A stretch of DNA of 64,000 bases from Calycina herbarum (Eukaryota; Ascomycota; Leotiomycetes; Helotiales; Pezizellaceae), in contig LLEY01000112.1 of NCBI GenBank assembly GCA_001414485.1, forward strand, positions 124,001 to 188,000. The letters are read 5' to 3'. The position numbers and the translations under genes are program-made. Below the pieces are notes generated by a model. It ran no database searches. It was not told the DNA's origin and was given only the letters and a program-made list of their open reading frames with translations. This document shows positions 12,301 through 23,126 of the stretch, one piece after another (position 1 is the first letter of the stretch; each line of letters opens with the position of its first letter).

Positions 12301-14076
12301 ATTGAACAGGTAATCGAGAGTTCTTCTCAACGCTCCGGGTGATCTCACATCCATTGGCAAAGGCGCATCTTGCCCGGCCGCTGATCTCGCCAACGCCTTG
12401 ATCATTTTATGAGGAGCCACGACGCCATTTTCCGTCTCCTCCTGTTTGTAATCGCGCTCATAAATTCTAGTTGCCTTTTCGAAGTCTGGGCACATTTCTT
12501 CGCAAATCCCCTTGAAATCGATCGCTTCGCTGAGCTTCTTGGGTTTATCTGGATCGTCCAGTAGATTCGCCCGAATCAGACTTGCGCGAACTTCGCTTCG
12601 ATATACTTTCGATGCTTTCCAGTATGCCTCAATTGCTGGCTTAAACTTTGGATCACCAGGACTAGGCTTGGGCCACGTTGGCGGTGTGATGCGATCTCTG
12701 CGAATTGTCTGGTAAATCTCCTTTGCCAAATCACTACTTTCAACATTCGTGTTGGCAGGTGTCGTCTGAGGTCGTGGATTCGATAACAGAGCCTTTGGAG
12801 CCGCTCCTGTAGTCGAGGACTTATTCAAAGCATTATTTGATGTGCTCGAGGACGATGAAAGGCTTGATGGCTTCGAGGATCCAAAACCGTTCGATGTACC
12901 GAATCCAGTTTGAGATGAAGCGGGGAGAGGCTTAGATGCTGTCGCAAAGGGATTGAGGGCTGGCTTTGGAGATGGCTTGGGTTCTGCAGCTGTAGATCCA
13001 TTGCTCTTGACACCAAAAGGTGAGGACGTTGCTGGAGTTGCCCCGAAAATGCCCGCCGCTGGTTTCCCAAAAGGATTATTTGCAGGTGTCGCAGAAGGAG
13101 CGCCAAATAATCTAGGCTTCTCAAATGCTGGTGGTGGTGTCCCATTCGGTGTCCCTCCATTCGATGCGCTCGATGGCTTCCCGAATACGCTCGTAGCAGG
13201 TTTAGTCGAGGACGGTTGCGATACGGCACCAAATGGGTTGCGAGGAGGGGTGCCATTAGGTGTAGTTGAAGGCGCACCAAATATGCTCGAGCTGGGGGTT
13301 ATCGTAGCTTGCGAAGGAGCTCCAAATGGATTGGGTTTGGTTGTCGCATCCTGCTTGGGAGCAAAAGGGTTGACGGCAGGAGCAGAGGGTGCACCAAAGG
13401 CGGATGCTGGCTTCTTCGCAGTGTCGAATGGATTCCTTGGAGCCGTCGACGGCGCGCTGGCGAAGGGATTCATTTTCTCTTCGGTGGAAGAATCGATGGA
13501 AGAATCGGTGGGAGGTTCGGCGGGAGGTTCGGTGGGAGATTCTGCAAATCGAACCTGCTTGATATTGGTATGAGCTTTCCCGCGCCCTCTCAAACTACCA
13601 CCGCCTCGCCCTCTGGATAGCGACGAATTTTCTCGTTGCGCGCGTTTCGCGGCGTTCGCAAATCGATCGCTCTCGAAAGGGTTCATAGGATTGGAGTCGA
13701 TCGTGAGGTCGATCGTGCGGTCGACCGTGGGCGATGGCGATTTACCTGTTGAAAAGCTTGAGTATTTGTTATTAGTATGGGGACGGGGACGGGGACGAGA
13801 ACGAGGACCGCCTCTGCCTCGGCCTCTGCTGCCTTTGCTTCTACCGCTGGGTTCTCTGACTAGGAGTGAATTGGAGTTGGTCTTGGAGTTGGGGTTGGGG
13901 TTGGGAGCAGCTGTGCGCGGTTGCCAATTGCGCAAGCTCTGGGGGGATTGTTGAGAATCATTGCTGGACTTACTGGAGCTCCAAGCTCCTCGTCTCGCCG
14001 ATCCGTGACCTTTTCCTCCTGAACGGTTTTGTGGTTGCCCTCGCGCGTTGCCGCGAACACTACCGGCGTCCGCCAT
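9382..14076 (-). CDS. SAC3: SAC3/GANP nuclear mRNA export factor, 1564 aa
   Basis: Scaffold of the TREX-2 complex, which couples transcription to mRNA export at the nuclear pore. A single uninterrupted frame. Residues 1-180 are Gly/Arg/Ser-rich with RGRGRGG patches. Residues about 200-400 hold FG-type repeats (NPFG, FGAPS, IFGA, VFGK), which bind export receptors or nucleoporins. The SAC3/GANP/PCI core starts near 520 with the hallmark GICEEMCPDFEKATRIYERD and runs to roughly 850. An acidic cluster (DETSDDEASEEEEEG) follows, then a Pro/Ser-rich linker. Near 1230-1330 a long helical region (NALMKALEIWQKERAEQMELEK) corresponds to the Cdc31/Sus1-binding CID helix. The C-terminus is basic and again helical. 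Length is in the range of filamentous-fungus SAC3 proteins. Several long frames on the opposite strand are artefacts of its biased codon use. Confidence 0.93.
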   Translation of the reverse strand: MADAGSVRGNARGQPQNRSGGKGHGSARRGAWSSSKSSNDSQQSPQSLRNWQPRTAAPNPNPNSKTNSNSLLVREPSGRSKGSRGRGRGGPRSRPRPRPHTNNKYSSFSTGKSPSPTVDRTIDLTIDSNPMNPFESDRFANAAKRAQRENSSLSRGRGGGSLRGRGKAHTNIKQVRFAESPTEPPAEPPTDSSIDSSTEEKMNPFASAPSTAPRNPFDTAKKPASAFGAPSAPAVNPFAPKQDATTKPNPFGAPSQATITPSSSIFGAPSTTPNGTPPRNPFGAVSQPSSTKPATSVFGKPSSASNGGTPNGTPPPAFEKPRLFGAPSATPANNPFGKPAAGIFGATPATSSPFGVKSNGSTAAEPKPSPKPALNPFATASKPLPASSQTGFGTSNGFGSSKPSSLSSSSSTSNNALNKSSTTGAAPKALLSNPRPQTTPANTNVESSDLAKEIYQTIRRDRITPPTWPKPSPGDPKFKPAIEAYWKASKVYRSEVRASLIRANLLDDPDKPKKLSEAIDFKGICEEMCPDFEKATRIYERDYKQEETENGVVAPHKMIKALARSAAGQDAPLPMDVRSPGALRRTLDYLFNSVLGNDEDNLPNVHHFLWDRTRAIRRDFVFQSSTMNSKEMLDQVYCLERIVRFHVISLHQMSKEGVAPAEEFSEQQEVEQLSKALLSLKHSYDDCDTQNITCENESEFRAYYALFNAGAPGMLQTVQDWGHMKFRDSDDIQTAISLVETLQNIWDLRGPLTPQSATDIAQNSYAKFFTILEDKQVSYTMACFAEIHFNYVRKSILKTILASYRKQRDQTKDWTLSKLNAFLRFDDENDIIAFGEQYGLRFDEADGGDILSFESDEGVKDPHPPAKQAHSYNLVEHKRGNYSLPEAIDEIIFDETSDDEASEEEEEGLFVTDEKTQPKASVLPKIADAPTTTAPKLPSFSPSTNSETQATKVHAASPPASILNNGMSSPKPSGADLFSRKAPASPVGTVSEAPSTTAAKPSSFFPKPLQSPGTNANKQSELTPSVSTFNINSDKSGEESPKPTASPKPSSMFNFKAPTTTAPSALNTPTPPTFGSSLTSAPQTESPKAPLFFPVPPKSTTPSVTGSGNSSQVAGQKLIPPLGQTQAFTPKVPSPLSLPAQVPPTESPSSLFQPSVASKPSAPPTLALGTQEASPSNALSVVKKPHPYGREAQLTGLTNWMALGEDGIVDHFVSYNVENALMKALEIWQKERAEQMELEKANSDRVEADAFRYRFIATKYFNYWRTAAYHLFLRRRGREGRQARLKLAESSRASKAALSANLVEDFKAAAIRDGARRRESMQSLLGATGVLDGVHDQNEQVQSIVREEAGANGRKRRQRPDKVSKPDSSATSHKRVKSDDPLRRTMLSDPSYLAGGSRYLLLGKCDPWVDKDPPQVSGVQTDYFRLKARGIFTRPGRTPSASSVANNTLRQKRSYDELVRQPPPQTPPRSRCSSMARSVPSKTHVDPDFRLSIDGDEHVQALKKRAQAVMDADSQSRRKRSFTSDDDEALFERARKVREQMDEGMKWYREERKRASGSRSVSGQ

Positions 14077-14950
14077 CGGTCTGGTTGTTCATGAGGAAAA
14101 AGTTTGCAGGAACCGAGAGGAGGAGTCGGTTGGGATAAAATTTAAATCGAAAGTGCACCGCAGCAGCTAGCGCATTGTCATATACCTTATTCACCTCTTT
14201 GTTGCTTCAACTTCAATACCTCTTCTGCGAGCGGCAAGGGTAAACTAACCGGTTGTGGCAGCTGGTGGCAGTATGCTGACAGCCGATTGGTCTGCACTCG
14301 CTTCACCCCCCAAAACTTGCAGGCAATAGGTAAAAGCAGCAGTGACTAACTCAATATATCGGCATTGTTTTTGATTATTCTCAACCTTAATTGTACCTAG
14401 GTATTGTGGGAAAGAATTGTTAAAAGTATACATGACAGTATCACTCCGTGTACATTAGAATATTAAGAGTTATTAGCTGTCCTTTCATGAGCCATTGGGT
14501 TCCACTTTGGTCCCTTGTGCACCTCTCAATTAAAGCGGCACTAAATCGTTTTCCTTGTTCCAACTTATTTAGACAATTGAAGTCAAATGTTGATAGGTTG
14601 TTATTTGAGAGTGTTCTCAAGCTTGAGAGTAATTACGCAAAATGTCTGGAAATATTTTAGTTGATACTTTGAATTGTTCACAGCTGACTTTATTGTCGTC
14701 TTCTCAGGATCTTTCTATCACCACTTATATCAAACACCAGAAGTACTAGCAAATATTTTGGAGGACGTAATTCTCTTTTATTATAAGAAATTTACAATAA
14801 ACACGGTGTTTGAGCAACTCTTGCCACATGCCAAACATCATTATGTACCAAATACTCCAGCAAATTGTGCCATCTCAGACATCTATTTTGTCTACCAGTT
14901 CCACCCAACGCCAAAATACCCCAGAAACTTTTGCCAAATACTACGAAATT
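14077..14950. other. Intergenic between SAC3 and LTV1
   Basis: About 870 bp between the SAC3 start and the LTV1 stop, so it should carry the SAC3 promoter and the LTV1 terminator. AT-rich from 14330 on. No supported gene. Confidence 0.5.
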
Positions 14951-16186
14951 CTAGACATTCCGAGTATGTATTATAGCTGGGCCCAATCCCTTTCGTACCT
15001 CATCAAGCTGCTCCATGCCACTTTGGTATTTTCCCTTTTTGACATGCTTCTTCCCACTCATGGTATAATTACCCAAGAAATCATCCATGATGCTATCGAA
15101 ATCACCTCTGACAGGCCCTGTTACACTGGACGCCGTGGAGTTTGCTGCCGAGACAGAACCATCATCATCCATACCATCCATGTCCTCGTTGTATCTTTCT
15201 TCGAGTTTTTCGAATCTAGCATCCAACGTGGTCATACCCTCAGTTCGAAACATTGAAGACGAGGTCATGGAGTATGTGGATGGGTTTGTCATAGCACCCT
15301 TCCTCTTCTTCTTTCTGCCGCCATTTGTGGTTGTAGTCATCATTGATGACTGAAGATCGGATTGCGAAGGAGCAACTGGTGCCTTGGTCTTCTGATCCTT
15401 TTTGAATTTGCTAAAGTTTGCCATCCAATCGCCATCTCCGTGATCCTCGCGCTCGTCGTTCAAAAGGTCTTCGGTGAGTATTGGGCCGTTTTTGTATTCT
15501 TTGGAGGGCTTTGCCGTGTCGTCCGATTCCCAACCTTCATCTTCTTCGTCCCAACCACCTTGCTCAAATTCCTCTTCTTCGATTTCCTCTCCATCCTTCG
15601 CCAGCTGGCCAAATATCTCGTCGTCGTCTTCAACATAAGCCTCATCCTCCAAAGCCTCAAGTACTTCTCTTAGTCTCGGATCCATATCTGGTTGAAATCC
15701 TGCCAACGCATCTGGCACATCTTGCTGAGCCTGGTAGGTAACTTTTCGCAGATTCTTCGATGGCAATATTTCCCCGTCCAAAACTGCGCCATCTTCCTCC
15801 TCTAAGCTGGCATCTCTGAGCGCATCCTCCAAGGACTGCTTTCCCTTTCCCTTATTTTTTGGTGCAGGTGCCTCGACAAAATATGCCTCTCCTCCTGATC
15901 CAGCACCCAAATCTCGCATGTGCTGCATATAATCGTATTCGGTATCATCGTAGTATACGCCATGGTTCGCTGCCTCTCCTTCATTATCTCGAATTTGGTA
16001 GACATCGTCGCCGAGTTCGGATGCGAGGTCGTCGAGTTGTTTGACTTTGCTGCCATTTGGGAGTGATGTGGGGTTCAGGACCATAGAAGATACGGATTCA
16101 TCGTGAATTAACGGATCATTTTGCGGACGATGGACGAGTGTAAAATGGGTCGCAGTCTTCTTATCGATCCACTTCTTGCGCGCCAT
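14951..16186 (-). CDS. LTV1: LTV1 40S ribosome biogenesis factor, 411 aa
   Basis: Assembly factor of late pre-40S particles that helps place uS3 and supports 40S export. I start at the ATG at 16186 because [20 protein letters not shown] is the conserved LTV1 N-terminus; the open frame extends further upstream but without similarity. Next come the [15 protein letters not shown] motif and an acidic middle ([20 protein letters not shown]). The Ser-rich [14 protein letters not shown] segment follows, then the conserved C-terminal block with [16 protein letters not shown]. No introns. It diverges from LSG1, whose ATG is 271 bp away. Confidence 0.93.
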   Translation of the reverse strand: MARKKWIDKKTATHFTLVHRPQNDPLIHDESVSSMVLNPTSLPNGSKVKQLDDLASELGDDVYQIRDNEGEAANHGVYYDDTEYDYMQHMRDLGAGSGGEAYFVEAPAPKNKGKGKQSLEDALRDASLEEEDGAVLDGEILPSKNLRKVTYQAQQDVPDALAGFQPDMDPRLREVLEALEDEAYVEDDDEIFGQLAKDGEEIEEEEFEQGGWDEEDEGWESDDTAKPSKEYKNGPILTEDLLNDEREDHGDGDWMANFSKFKKDQKTKAPVAPSQSDLQSSMMTTTTNGGRKKKRKGAMTNPSTYSMTSSSMFRTEGMTTLDARFEKLEERYNEDMDGMDDDGSVSAANSTASSVTGPVRGDFDSIMDDFLGNYTMSGKKHVKKGKYQSGMEQLDEVRKGLGPAIIHTRNV

Positions 16187-16457
16187 GATTGCGGTATCTG
16201 AAGGATAGGAAAATGGTGGTTGAAAGTCGATGGTGGAAGAGCGCGGCGATGGAAGGGTGAAATTTAAAAAGTTCCGGTGGCGGGTAGCGGGGTTCGATGA
16301 AAGCCCTGCAAAGTTCGTCACCACCCCTCCATGCATTTGCGATTATCAACCTTCGCTCACCAAACAACAACATCTACAAAACGACTTTCACCCCAGGAAC
16401 ACTCTATTGCTACTGGAAAATCATCACCTACGAAGCAACCCGGCTATTACCGCCAAG
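16187..16457. promoter_or_regulatory. Shared divergent promoter, LTV1 / LSG1
   Basis: A 271-bp spacer separates the two divergent start codons. At 16246-16271 the plus strand reads gcgatggaag then ggtgaaatttaaaa. This resembles a PAC-like (GCGATGAG) and an RRPE-like (TGAAAATTT) element side by side, the pair that controls ribosome-biogenesis genes in budding yeast. Neither is an exact match. Confidence 0.4.
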
Positions 16458-18570
16458 ATGGTTCTCGCAAAGTCAAAAAATGCCGTCGGACTGGGAAATA
16501 GGTATGGAGGCCATGAATTATTCGGGTTTTTGTCAGCATACTCACACAAGTCATAGTTTGATGAACGATCGATTCGGAAAGGGAAAAGGAGCAGACCGTA
16601 AGAAGGTCACATCTGCAGGAATTCACAGAATCAATCATGCTACAGGAGAAACGGTTAGCGCGCCAACTACGATTCATACGATACGACGAGTGCTAACGGG
16701 AAATAGTATGTTACAAACGAGAAAAAGGAGGCCAGTTGGGTCAAGATGCGATCGGTTACAGAGCAGGCAGCCCTCGATGAGTTCTTGTCTACGGCAGAGT
16801 TGGCTGGTACCGATTTCACGGCGGAAAAGATGAACAACGTCAAAATCATCCATACCGATCAAAAGAACCCATACTTGTTATCGGCCGCAGAAGAGAGAGC
16901 GGCTGTAGGAAAGCAGAGAGATCACAGGGATAGGTTAACGGTACCTAGAAGACCAAAATGGGATTCGACAACAACACCGGAACAACTGGATCGTATGGAG
17001 AGAGATAGTTTGTTGGAGTGGAGAAGAGGTCTGGCCGAGTTGCAAGAAAACAACGATTTACTTATGACTCCCTTCGAGAGAAATTTGGAGGTTTGGAGAC
17101 AATTGTGGAGAGTTATCGAGAGATCCGATTTGGTCGTACAAATTGTCGACGCCCGAAATCCCCTACTATTTCGATCCGATGATCTGGAGAGATATGTCAA
17201 GGCAGTTGATTCAAGAAAGGAGAATTTGTTGTTAGTGAACAAAGCAGATATGTTGACTAGAGAGCAACGTCAGGCGTGGGCATCATACTTTAAAGAAGCT
17301 AAGATCGCATATATCTTCTTCTCAGCGAGTCTTGCTAAGGAGATGAATGATGCTCGAGATGAGGCTGAGGAGGAAGGATCCGAGGAGGAGGAAGATGAAG
17401 TGCCAGCAGAGGCGTCGTCTTCAGTGACGAAGGAAACTGAAAAGTTGAACCTCGAGGACCAAACAGAGGTGAAGAATGAGGAAGAGGAAGAGGAAGAAGT
17501 TGAGGACGAAAGCACACGAATATTGACTGTCGATGAACTCGAAGCACTTTTCTTGCTACATGCACCAGAAACAGAAGGTATTTCCACCCAATTCCATCAA
17601 CGCTGTGCCATGTCACATTCGCTAACACTTGACAGATGCAAACTCGGAAACTCCGCGAAAAACACAGATTGGTCTTGTTGGATATCCCAATGTTGGTAAA
17701 TCATCCACCATCAACGCCTTAATTGGTGCCAAAAAGGTCTCCGTGTCATCAACTCCTGGTAAGACAAAGCATTTCCAGACAATTCATCTCAGCGACAAAG
17801 TGTTGTTATGCGATTGCCCGGGTCTCGTATTTCCGAACTTCGCCACGACGAAAGCTGAGTTGGTTTGCAACGGAATTCTTCCCATCGACCAGCTGAGAGA
17901 GTTCACAGGACCAGCGGGGTTGGTGGCAAAGCGAATTCCTCAGGCTTTCTTAGAAGCCATTTATGGAATTAAAATCTACACAAGGCCGTTGGAAGAAGGT
18001 GGTACTGGTGTTGCCACGGCTGAGGAAATTCTCATGGCATATGCCAAAGCAAGGGGTTTCAAGAGAACTGGACAGGGTCAGCCTGATGAGTCCAGAGCCG
18101 CAAGATATATCTTGAAAGATTACGTTAACGGCAAGCTCTTGTTCTGTGCACCACCCCCTGGCGATTACGATCCTTTGGAATTCAACCAGGAGCTTTATGA
18201 TGAAGGTCACTTGCCAGAAAAGAGACGTCTCAAGCTAGCAGCTATGGAAGCCATGGACAATGATGGTATGTCCATTGCCGAGTCAGATGTAGTTCCTCTT
18301 CCGGAAGGGCCGAAGACAAGAAAACTCGACGGTGCATTCTTTGGTCCCGGACAGGGTACCAGGGGACATCTCAAGATGCCTTTTGCTCACAAGTACACCG
18401 AGCAAGGTACGGCAAGTGGAAAACAATTGTCAGGCCGCAAGCAAAAGACCATGTTAGCGCTGGAAAAGGACGTCGATCCTAACGATGTGAAGATGTTGAC
18501 GAGTAAGAAGCACTTCAAAGGGGGATCGAAGGGCAACGGGAAGCGAAGAGCAGATTACTTCGCAGATTAA
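16458..18570 (+). CDS. LSG1: LSG1 large-subunit GTPase, 648 aa
   Basis: Cytoplasmic circularly permuted GTPase that releases Nmd3 from exported 60S subunits. Four exons: 16458-16501, 16557-16653, 16707-17577 and 17636-18570. All joins keep frame, and introns 2 and 3 show GCTAAC-type branch sites. The short first exon encodes the basic N-terminus MVLAKSKNAVGLGN. SWVKMRSVTEQAALDEFLST and VPRRPKWD are signature stretches. The permuted G motifs appear as NKAD (residues 225-228, G4) before GYPNVGKS (353-360, G1) and DCPG (397-400, G3). Between them lies an acidic insert of about 60 residues rich in E/D, normal for the family. The basic C-terminus ends near KGGSKGNGKRRADYFAD. Confidence 0.94.
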
Positions 18571-19483
18571 GGAAAGCTACGTCGTAGTTGGATGCTGTTG
18601 GTGGCAGAAAAAAATGTTGGGCGGCTATGCGATGGGGGCATTTGCATGTCGTGACGGATTGCAAGCAGGGCTGGGTTTTTCAGAGGGCGTTGTTGGTTGG
18701 TAAATGGTATGCATAACTTATGGCTACGATGTTCGGGTCTCTGCAATTTAAAGGTCTGTGATTTCACATCGGGACAACCATGATTGGTTGATTAACTGTG
18801 AATGTTACTCTACAAATTTTTTCATTGGCCCCTTGAGTGTGATGGGATGTTTGAACGGGCCGTCATTCGCTTCTTGTTTGGCCCCTCTCCCCTTTTTGGC
18901 TTTTTGGCCCCAGCATATCTTGGCGTTGATCGACACAATGATTGGGGAAGTCGAGACGTCCCCATTTTTGAAACTCCTTCAACGAGGGGCACATCTCTGA
19001 ACTCGTGATGAGTTTCTACTTCACCGCAAGCTGAGGGGTACAAATTACTTGTTGCTCCTACCCGTTCCTGGAATCTGATGTCCAATGCTTCCTGCGCCCC
19101 GAAGATCACATCACAGTGCGTTCGGTCTTTATCCCTGCCCATCACCAAAGAGGCTTTTTCGTTCAGATACGAATTTCTGTCAGAATCACAACACACAGCC
19201 ATTCATCCAACAATACGACGACGTGGACGTAATGGAGGGGTCCAAAGGATTGAGCCACCTTGTGATTGCTCTGGTGGGGGTGAGATTTCCCCATCATCCA
19301 CCGGCCTGCTGCACACTTTGGAATTTATAAGAAGGTGTTGATATCCCTCCCTCATGTTGAATAATAGCCTGAGTATTACATTCTCATGTCATCATCCTCC
19401 AAGACTATCTAGAAGAATAAGATATCTACTTTCTGATTCTTCGAAATCTTTTCATACATTTTGAAACAAAATATATTCACAAA
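18571..19483. other. Intergenic
   Basis: About 900 bp holding the LSG1 3' region and the promoter of the secreted-protein gene at 19484. No supported frame. The last 150 bp become AT-rich toward the start codon. Confidence 0.5.
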
Positions 19484-19957
19484 ATGTATACCTCAATATC
19501 ATTCTCCTCTCTGCTACTGGCAGCCACCCTCTCCATCTCCGTCCTCGCATACCCCACCACAAACACCGAAAAGCTCACACCACGCTCCTCCCACGCCTGT
19601 TCAATCTACATTCAAAGATGGCATTCCAACGCCTTCGACGTAGCCTACTACTCAGCAGGTCTCCTCCCAGGTGGAGGAGTAAATAACCAATTCAACTTCT
19701 ACAACCAGGAAGTCCCAGAAACCGCTGCACCTGCTACTGTCGATACTCATCCAGTGGGATCACAGACAATACAAATCACCAATGTCGCGAATCCTGTGAA
19801 TGATGATCCGAATGATCCGGGGAAGTTAAGTTTCTCTTGGGGAAAGGAAACTTGGGATAGTTATTCGGCGGGGAGTCCTTGTGTTGTAAGGCCGGTGGGG
19901 AGTTGGGCTACGCCGGGTTTTCACTCTTACGCTTGTAATTTTAGTTGTGATATGTAG
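19484..19957 (+). CDS. Small secreted protein, 157 aa
   Basis: Residues 1 to about 22 form a clear signal peptide (SFSSLLLAATLSISVLA, then YPTT). The mature part has four cysteines, enough for two disulfides: one near residue 40 (SSHACSIY), one at SPCVV, and two at the end (YACNFSCDM). It is rich in Asn, Pro, Ser and aromatic residues. I recognise no catalytic motif. Single exon; the start context is acaaaATG. Size, Cys pattern and signal peptide fit the loose class of fungal small secreted proteins. Any role in host or microbe interaction is unproven. Confidence 0.7.
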   Translation: MYTSISFSSLLLAATLSISVLAYPTTNTEKLTPRSSHACSIYIQRWHSNAFDVAYYSAGLLPGGGVNNQFNFYNQEVPETAAPATVDTHPVGSQTIQITNVANPVNDDPNDPGKLSFSWGKETWDSYSAGSPCVVRPVGSWATPGFHSYACNFSCDM

Positions 19958-21222
19958 ATATGGTAGAGTTTGAGGGGGGGAGACTGAGTTACAGGGGGGA
20001 GAAGGATTTGAATTGGGTTTCGAGTGCCTTGAGGGCTACTTCGAGGGAGTTTGGGCAGGGCAGGGCAGTTAATCTTTGGGAGGAGTTTTTGAAAGCATGG
20101 TTACTTGGTAGCTTTGATATTGGATGCCCTTGATGCGAAATAAGTAAAAATTACAAACTAGAACGCTTGACATTGATTGCCATTACAACCTAAAGGTAAG
20201 TTTCGTCTGAGAACACGGAACCGTATATTACTTTGAAATGTAGTAACGTCTTTTAACTAGTGATACGAATCCTGAATCGCAGATGCTATCTCGACTCGAC
20301 ACAAATTCGTAAGCCCATCGAGGGTAATTTGGTAAAGAACAAAAAAGACAGCGGAAACCAAAAACAGCTCATCTTCAACAGAGAACCCAAACTTCTGGTA
20401 TCGGCTGAAAGACGAAGAGCAATTTCTATTTTTCCGATAATCTGGATAGACTGCTGTACACCATCGACTATGTAATGTCATACATGCCCAGGAATTTTGA
20501 TGGCCTATATCAGCATGCAGCTCCTCGGTAAGAGCAAAATGAGCTGATCTTGTATCGTTTGATGTGAAATGGTAGCGAAGTGTGGTTAAACAAGAGCTCT
20601 ATTTATCCATCTTGGAATTTAGAGATTGTAGGATGCTCAGGATTTAATAACCTGGGAAGAGAAGGAATTCGGTTCTTAGATAATCGTAACCATCGTCCGA
20701 GAAGATCAGGAGAACGAGAAGTAGACTTCTCAATTCTACAGATCTTCTTTCGAGCAATATTTGCGATTATCCTGGGCCGTCTCACACCATACAATCAACA
20801 AAGTGGGCGTACTACCTCCAAGAAATGTTTTGAAGATGTGATGGTGGCGATGGGTATCAGAGCGAGCGCTCACCTTGAAGTAGCCTACCTTGGCGATTGA
20901 CAAAGGATTCAAACAAGCTTCAGAAGAAAGAGGGGTATTCACAGCAAAATATGTACGTTGTTGTGGTTTCGTGGTGGGTTTTGAAGCAGCCGAGTCCCTT
21001 CCTTCAAAACGCCAACCTCGGCTTAGACCCCTGTCTGCCGAAACAATCGTGGAGAAGCTGGGGAGCTAAGAGACAACAGCTACCCACTCTCTGTTACAAC
21101 AACTCCTCTCTCTATCTTTCAATACATCCCATTCTCAGTAATCCTGCTTCACTGTCTTCTTTTTCAAAACAATCTCAAATCCTCCTCTCGAAAATCCAGC
21201 AAGCGGAAAGCAAGGAGCAGTC
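19958..21222. other. Intergenic
   Basis: About 1.26 kb. Open frames of 70-117 codons occur at 20580-20900 and 20897-21250, but their products are not protein-like. The latter covers the leader of the acyl-CoA dehydrogenase gene. No repeats noticed. Confidence 0.45.
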
Positions 21223-22792
21223 ATGTCAGACAAGATCCCCATTATCGTAAGTTGCCTCCACTCTCGTTCCCCGCCTCCACAATTGCTAACATAACTTCAA
21301 GGCAGCGAATAGAGTCAGCGATAATGCAAAGAAAACCCTCGATATCGTAAAGAAGTTTGTCGAGGAAAGATGTATACCGTAAGTACATCCCCTGTCCCCC
21401 CCCCCCCCCCCCAAAAAAAATTCAAACATTGCCCTAACAATCCACAGAGCAGACCCCATATTCTCAACCCAAATCGGCGAGGGAACCGATAGGTGGGATC
21501 ACCATCCAGCGATCGTCGACGACCTCAAGATTGAGGCACAAAAACTCGGATTATGGAACATGTTTCTGCCAAAGGGCCATTACAAAGAATCCCCCGGCTT
21601 TTCGAATCTCGAATATGGGTTAATGGCGGAGCAATTGGGGAAATCGAGAGTTGCTTCTGAGGCCTGCAATTGTGCTGCTCCGGATACGGGAAACATGGAG
21701 GTGTTGGCAAAATATGGAAACGAGGCACAAAAGAAGGAGTGGTTGGTGCCATTGATGGAGGGGAAGATTAGGTCGGCGTTTTTGATGACGGAGCCGGAGG
21801 TTGCTTCTTCAGATGCGAAGAATATTCAACTGAGTATGGTGAGGGATGGGAATGAGTGGGTCTTGAATGGATCGGTAAGTTCTCCCTTTCTAGAGACAAG
21901 ATATTGCTAATATCTGGTAGAAATGGTGGTCAAGTGGAGCTGGTGATCCAAGATGCAAGATCTACATTGTTATGGGAAAGAGTTCACCAAACAACAAAGA
22001 TTCTTATAAGCAACAATCAGTTATTTTGGTTCCAGCTGGAACTAAGGGTATCACTGTAGAAAGAATGCTTTCAGTTTACGGATTCGATGATGCTCCTCAC
22101 GGACATGGTCATATTACCTTCAAAAATGTTAGAGTACCAGCAAGCAACATGGTACTCGGCGAGGGTCGTGGTTTCGAGATCATTCAAGGTCGTCTCGGCC
22201 CTGGACGTATCCACCACGCTATGCGTGCAATTGGTTCCGTAAGTACTCTGTGGCCATTCTACTTAAAAACGTTACTTACCATTCATAGGCTGAGCGAGCA
22301 ATCGATTGGATGCTAATGCGCATCAATGATCCAAGAAAAACACCATTTGGGAAACAACTAAGTTCTCATGGTGTTATTCTCGAATGGGTAGCCAAGTCCC
22401 GTATCGAAATCGATGCTGCCCGTCTTGTCGTCTTGAATGCTGCTATCAAAATGGACGAATTCGGACCAAAAGGAGCACTAACAGAAATTGCTGAGGCAAA
22501 GGTTTTCGTACCAACAATTGCGCTAGACATTATCGACCGAGCCGTTCAAGCGTTTGGTGGCGCCGGTGTTTCCCAAGATACTCCATTGGCGGCTATGTGG
22601 GCCAACACTAGAACGCTTAGAATCGTCGACGGTCCGGATCAAGTTCACTTGCAACAAATGGGACGAAATGAGAACAGAAGGGGTGCGGAGGTTACCAAGG
22701 TTATTAAGATGCAAGAGGAGACCTCGAAGCAGATGTTTGCTCAATACAAAGTTGAACAGTTACAACCTGGGCCACGAAAGGCGAAGTTGTAG
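21223..22792 (+). CDS. Acyl-CoA dehydrogenase, ACAD10/11-like, 449 aa
   Basis: Flavoenzyme that oxidises acyl-CoA to 2-enoyl-CoA, passing electrons to electron-transfer flavoprotein. Five exons: 21223-21246, 21302-21378, 21448-21874, 21921-22238 and 22289-22792, all in frame. Motifs in order: [16 protein letters not shown] (FAD/substrate loop), [46 protein letters not shown], the [13 protein letters not shown] helix, [27 protein letters not shown], and [34 protein letters not shown]. The family's catalytic and FAD contacts lie in these regions. It matches the C-terminal dehydrogenase half of human ACAD10/11 rather than the short-chain mitochondrial enzymes. No N-terminal kinase-like domain is fused and no clear targeting peptide is present. 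Peroxisomal or mitochondrial location is open; the C-terminal RKAKL is loosely PTS1-like. Confidence 0.9.
21396..21420 (+). repeat. C17A8 homopolymer tract inside intron 2
   Basis: Seventeen C followed by eight A, inside the second intron of the acyl-CoA dehydrogenase gene, between the donor at 21379 and the acceptor ending at 21447. Likely length-variable between strains and prone to sequencing error. Confidence 0.85.
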
Positions 22793-23126
22793 GTAGCATT
22801 TAGGGTAAACAGTAATTGGGTTTCAAGGAAAAAGGAGCAATTTAAGCGAGATTTCATTGATCCCTTCTTCTAGTTAGTGAAAACCCTAAGAGATGACAGT
22901 GAACCAGTGGGATTTTCCAATTGTTTAGACGGACGAGTCTAAGACAAAATAAATTGGCACAATTACCCTCTTTTGCAAGCGGAGTTGTCAGAATTAAATT
23001 AATTGCATTTATCATTATTACTCTACCCTCAACAGGATAGCTATCCTACTCCAAACTATATAACCCAATAGCCCGGCAAAAACTCCCGTATAAAAAGGGA
23101 AGACCCACAAAACAACCCATTATCCT
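22793..23126. other. Convergent intergenic spacer
   Basis: About 330 bp of AT-rich sequence between two convergent genes, so it carries both 3' ends. Nothing else seen. Confidence 0.5.

Noticed and set aside
12953..13573. 206-codon plus-strand frame, Gly/Ala/Val-rich
   Set aside because: Mirror of the SAC3 FG-repeat region on the other strand.
20580..20900. 106-codon plus-strand frame
   Set aside because: Composition typical of random AT-rich DNA; no splice-linked partner and no recognisable motif.
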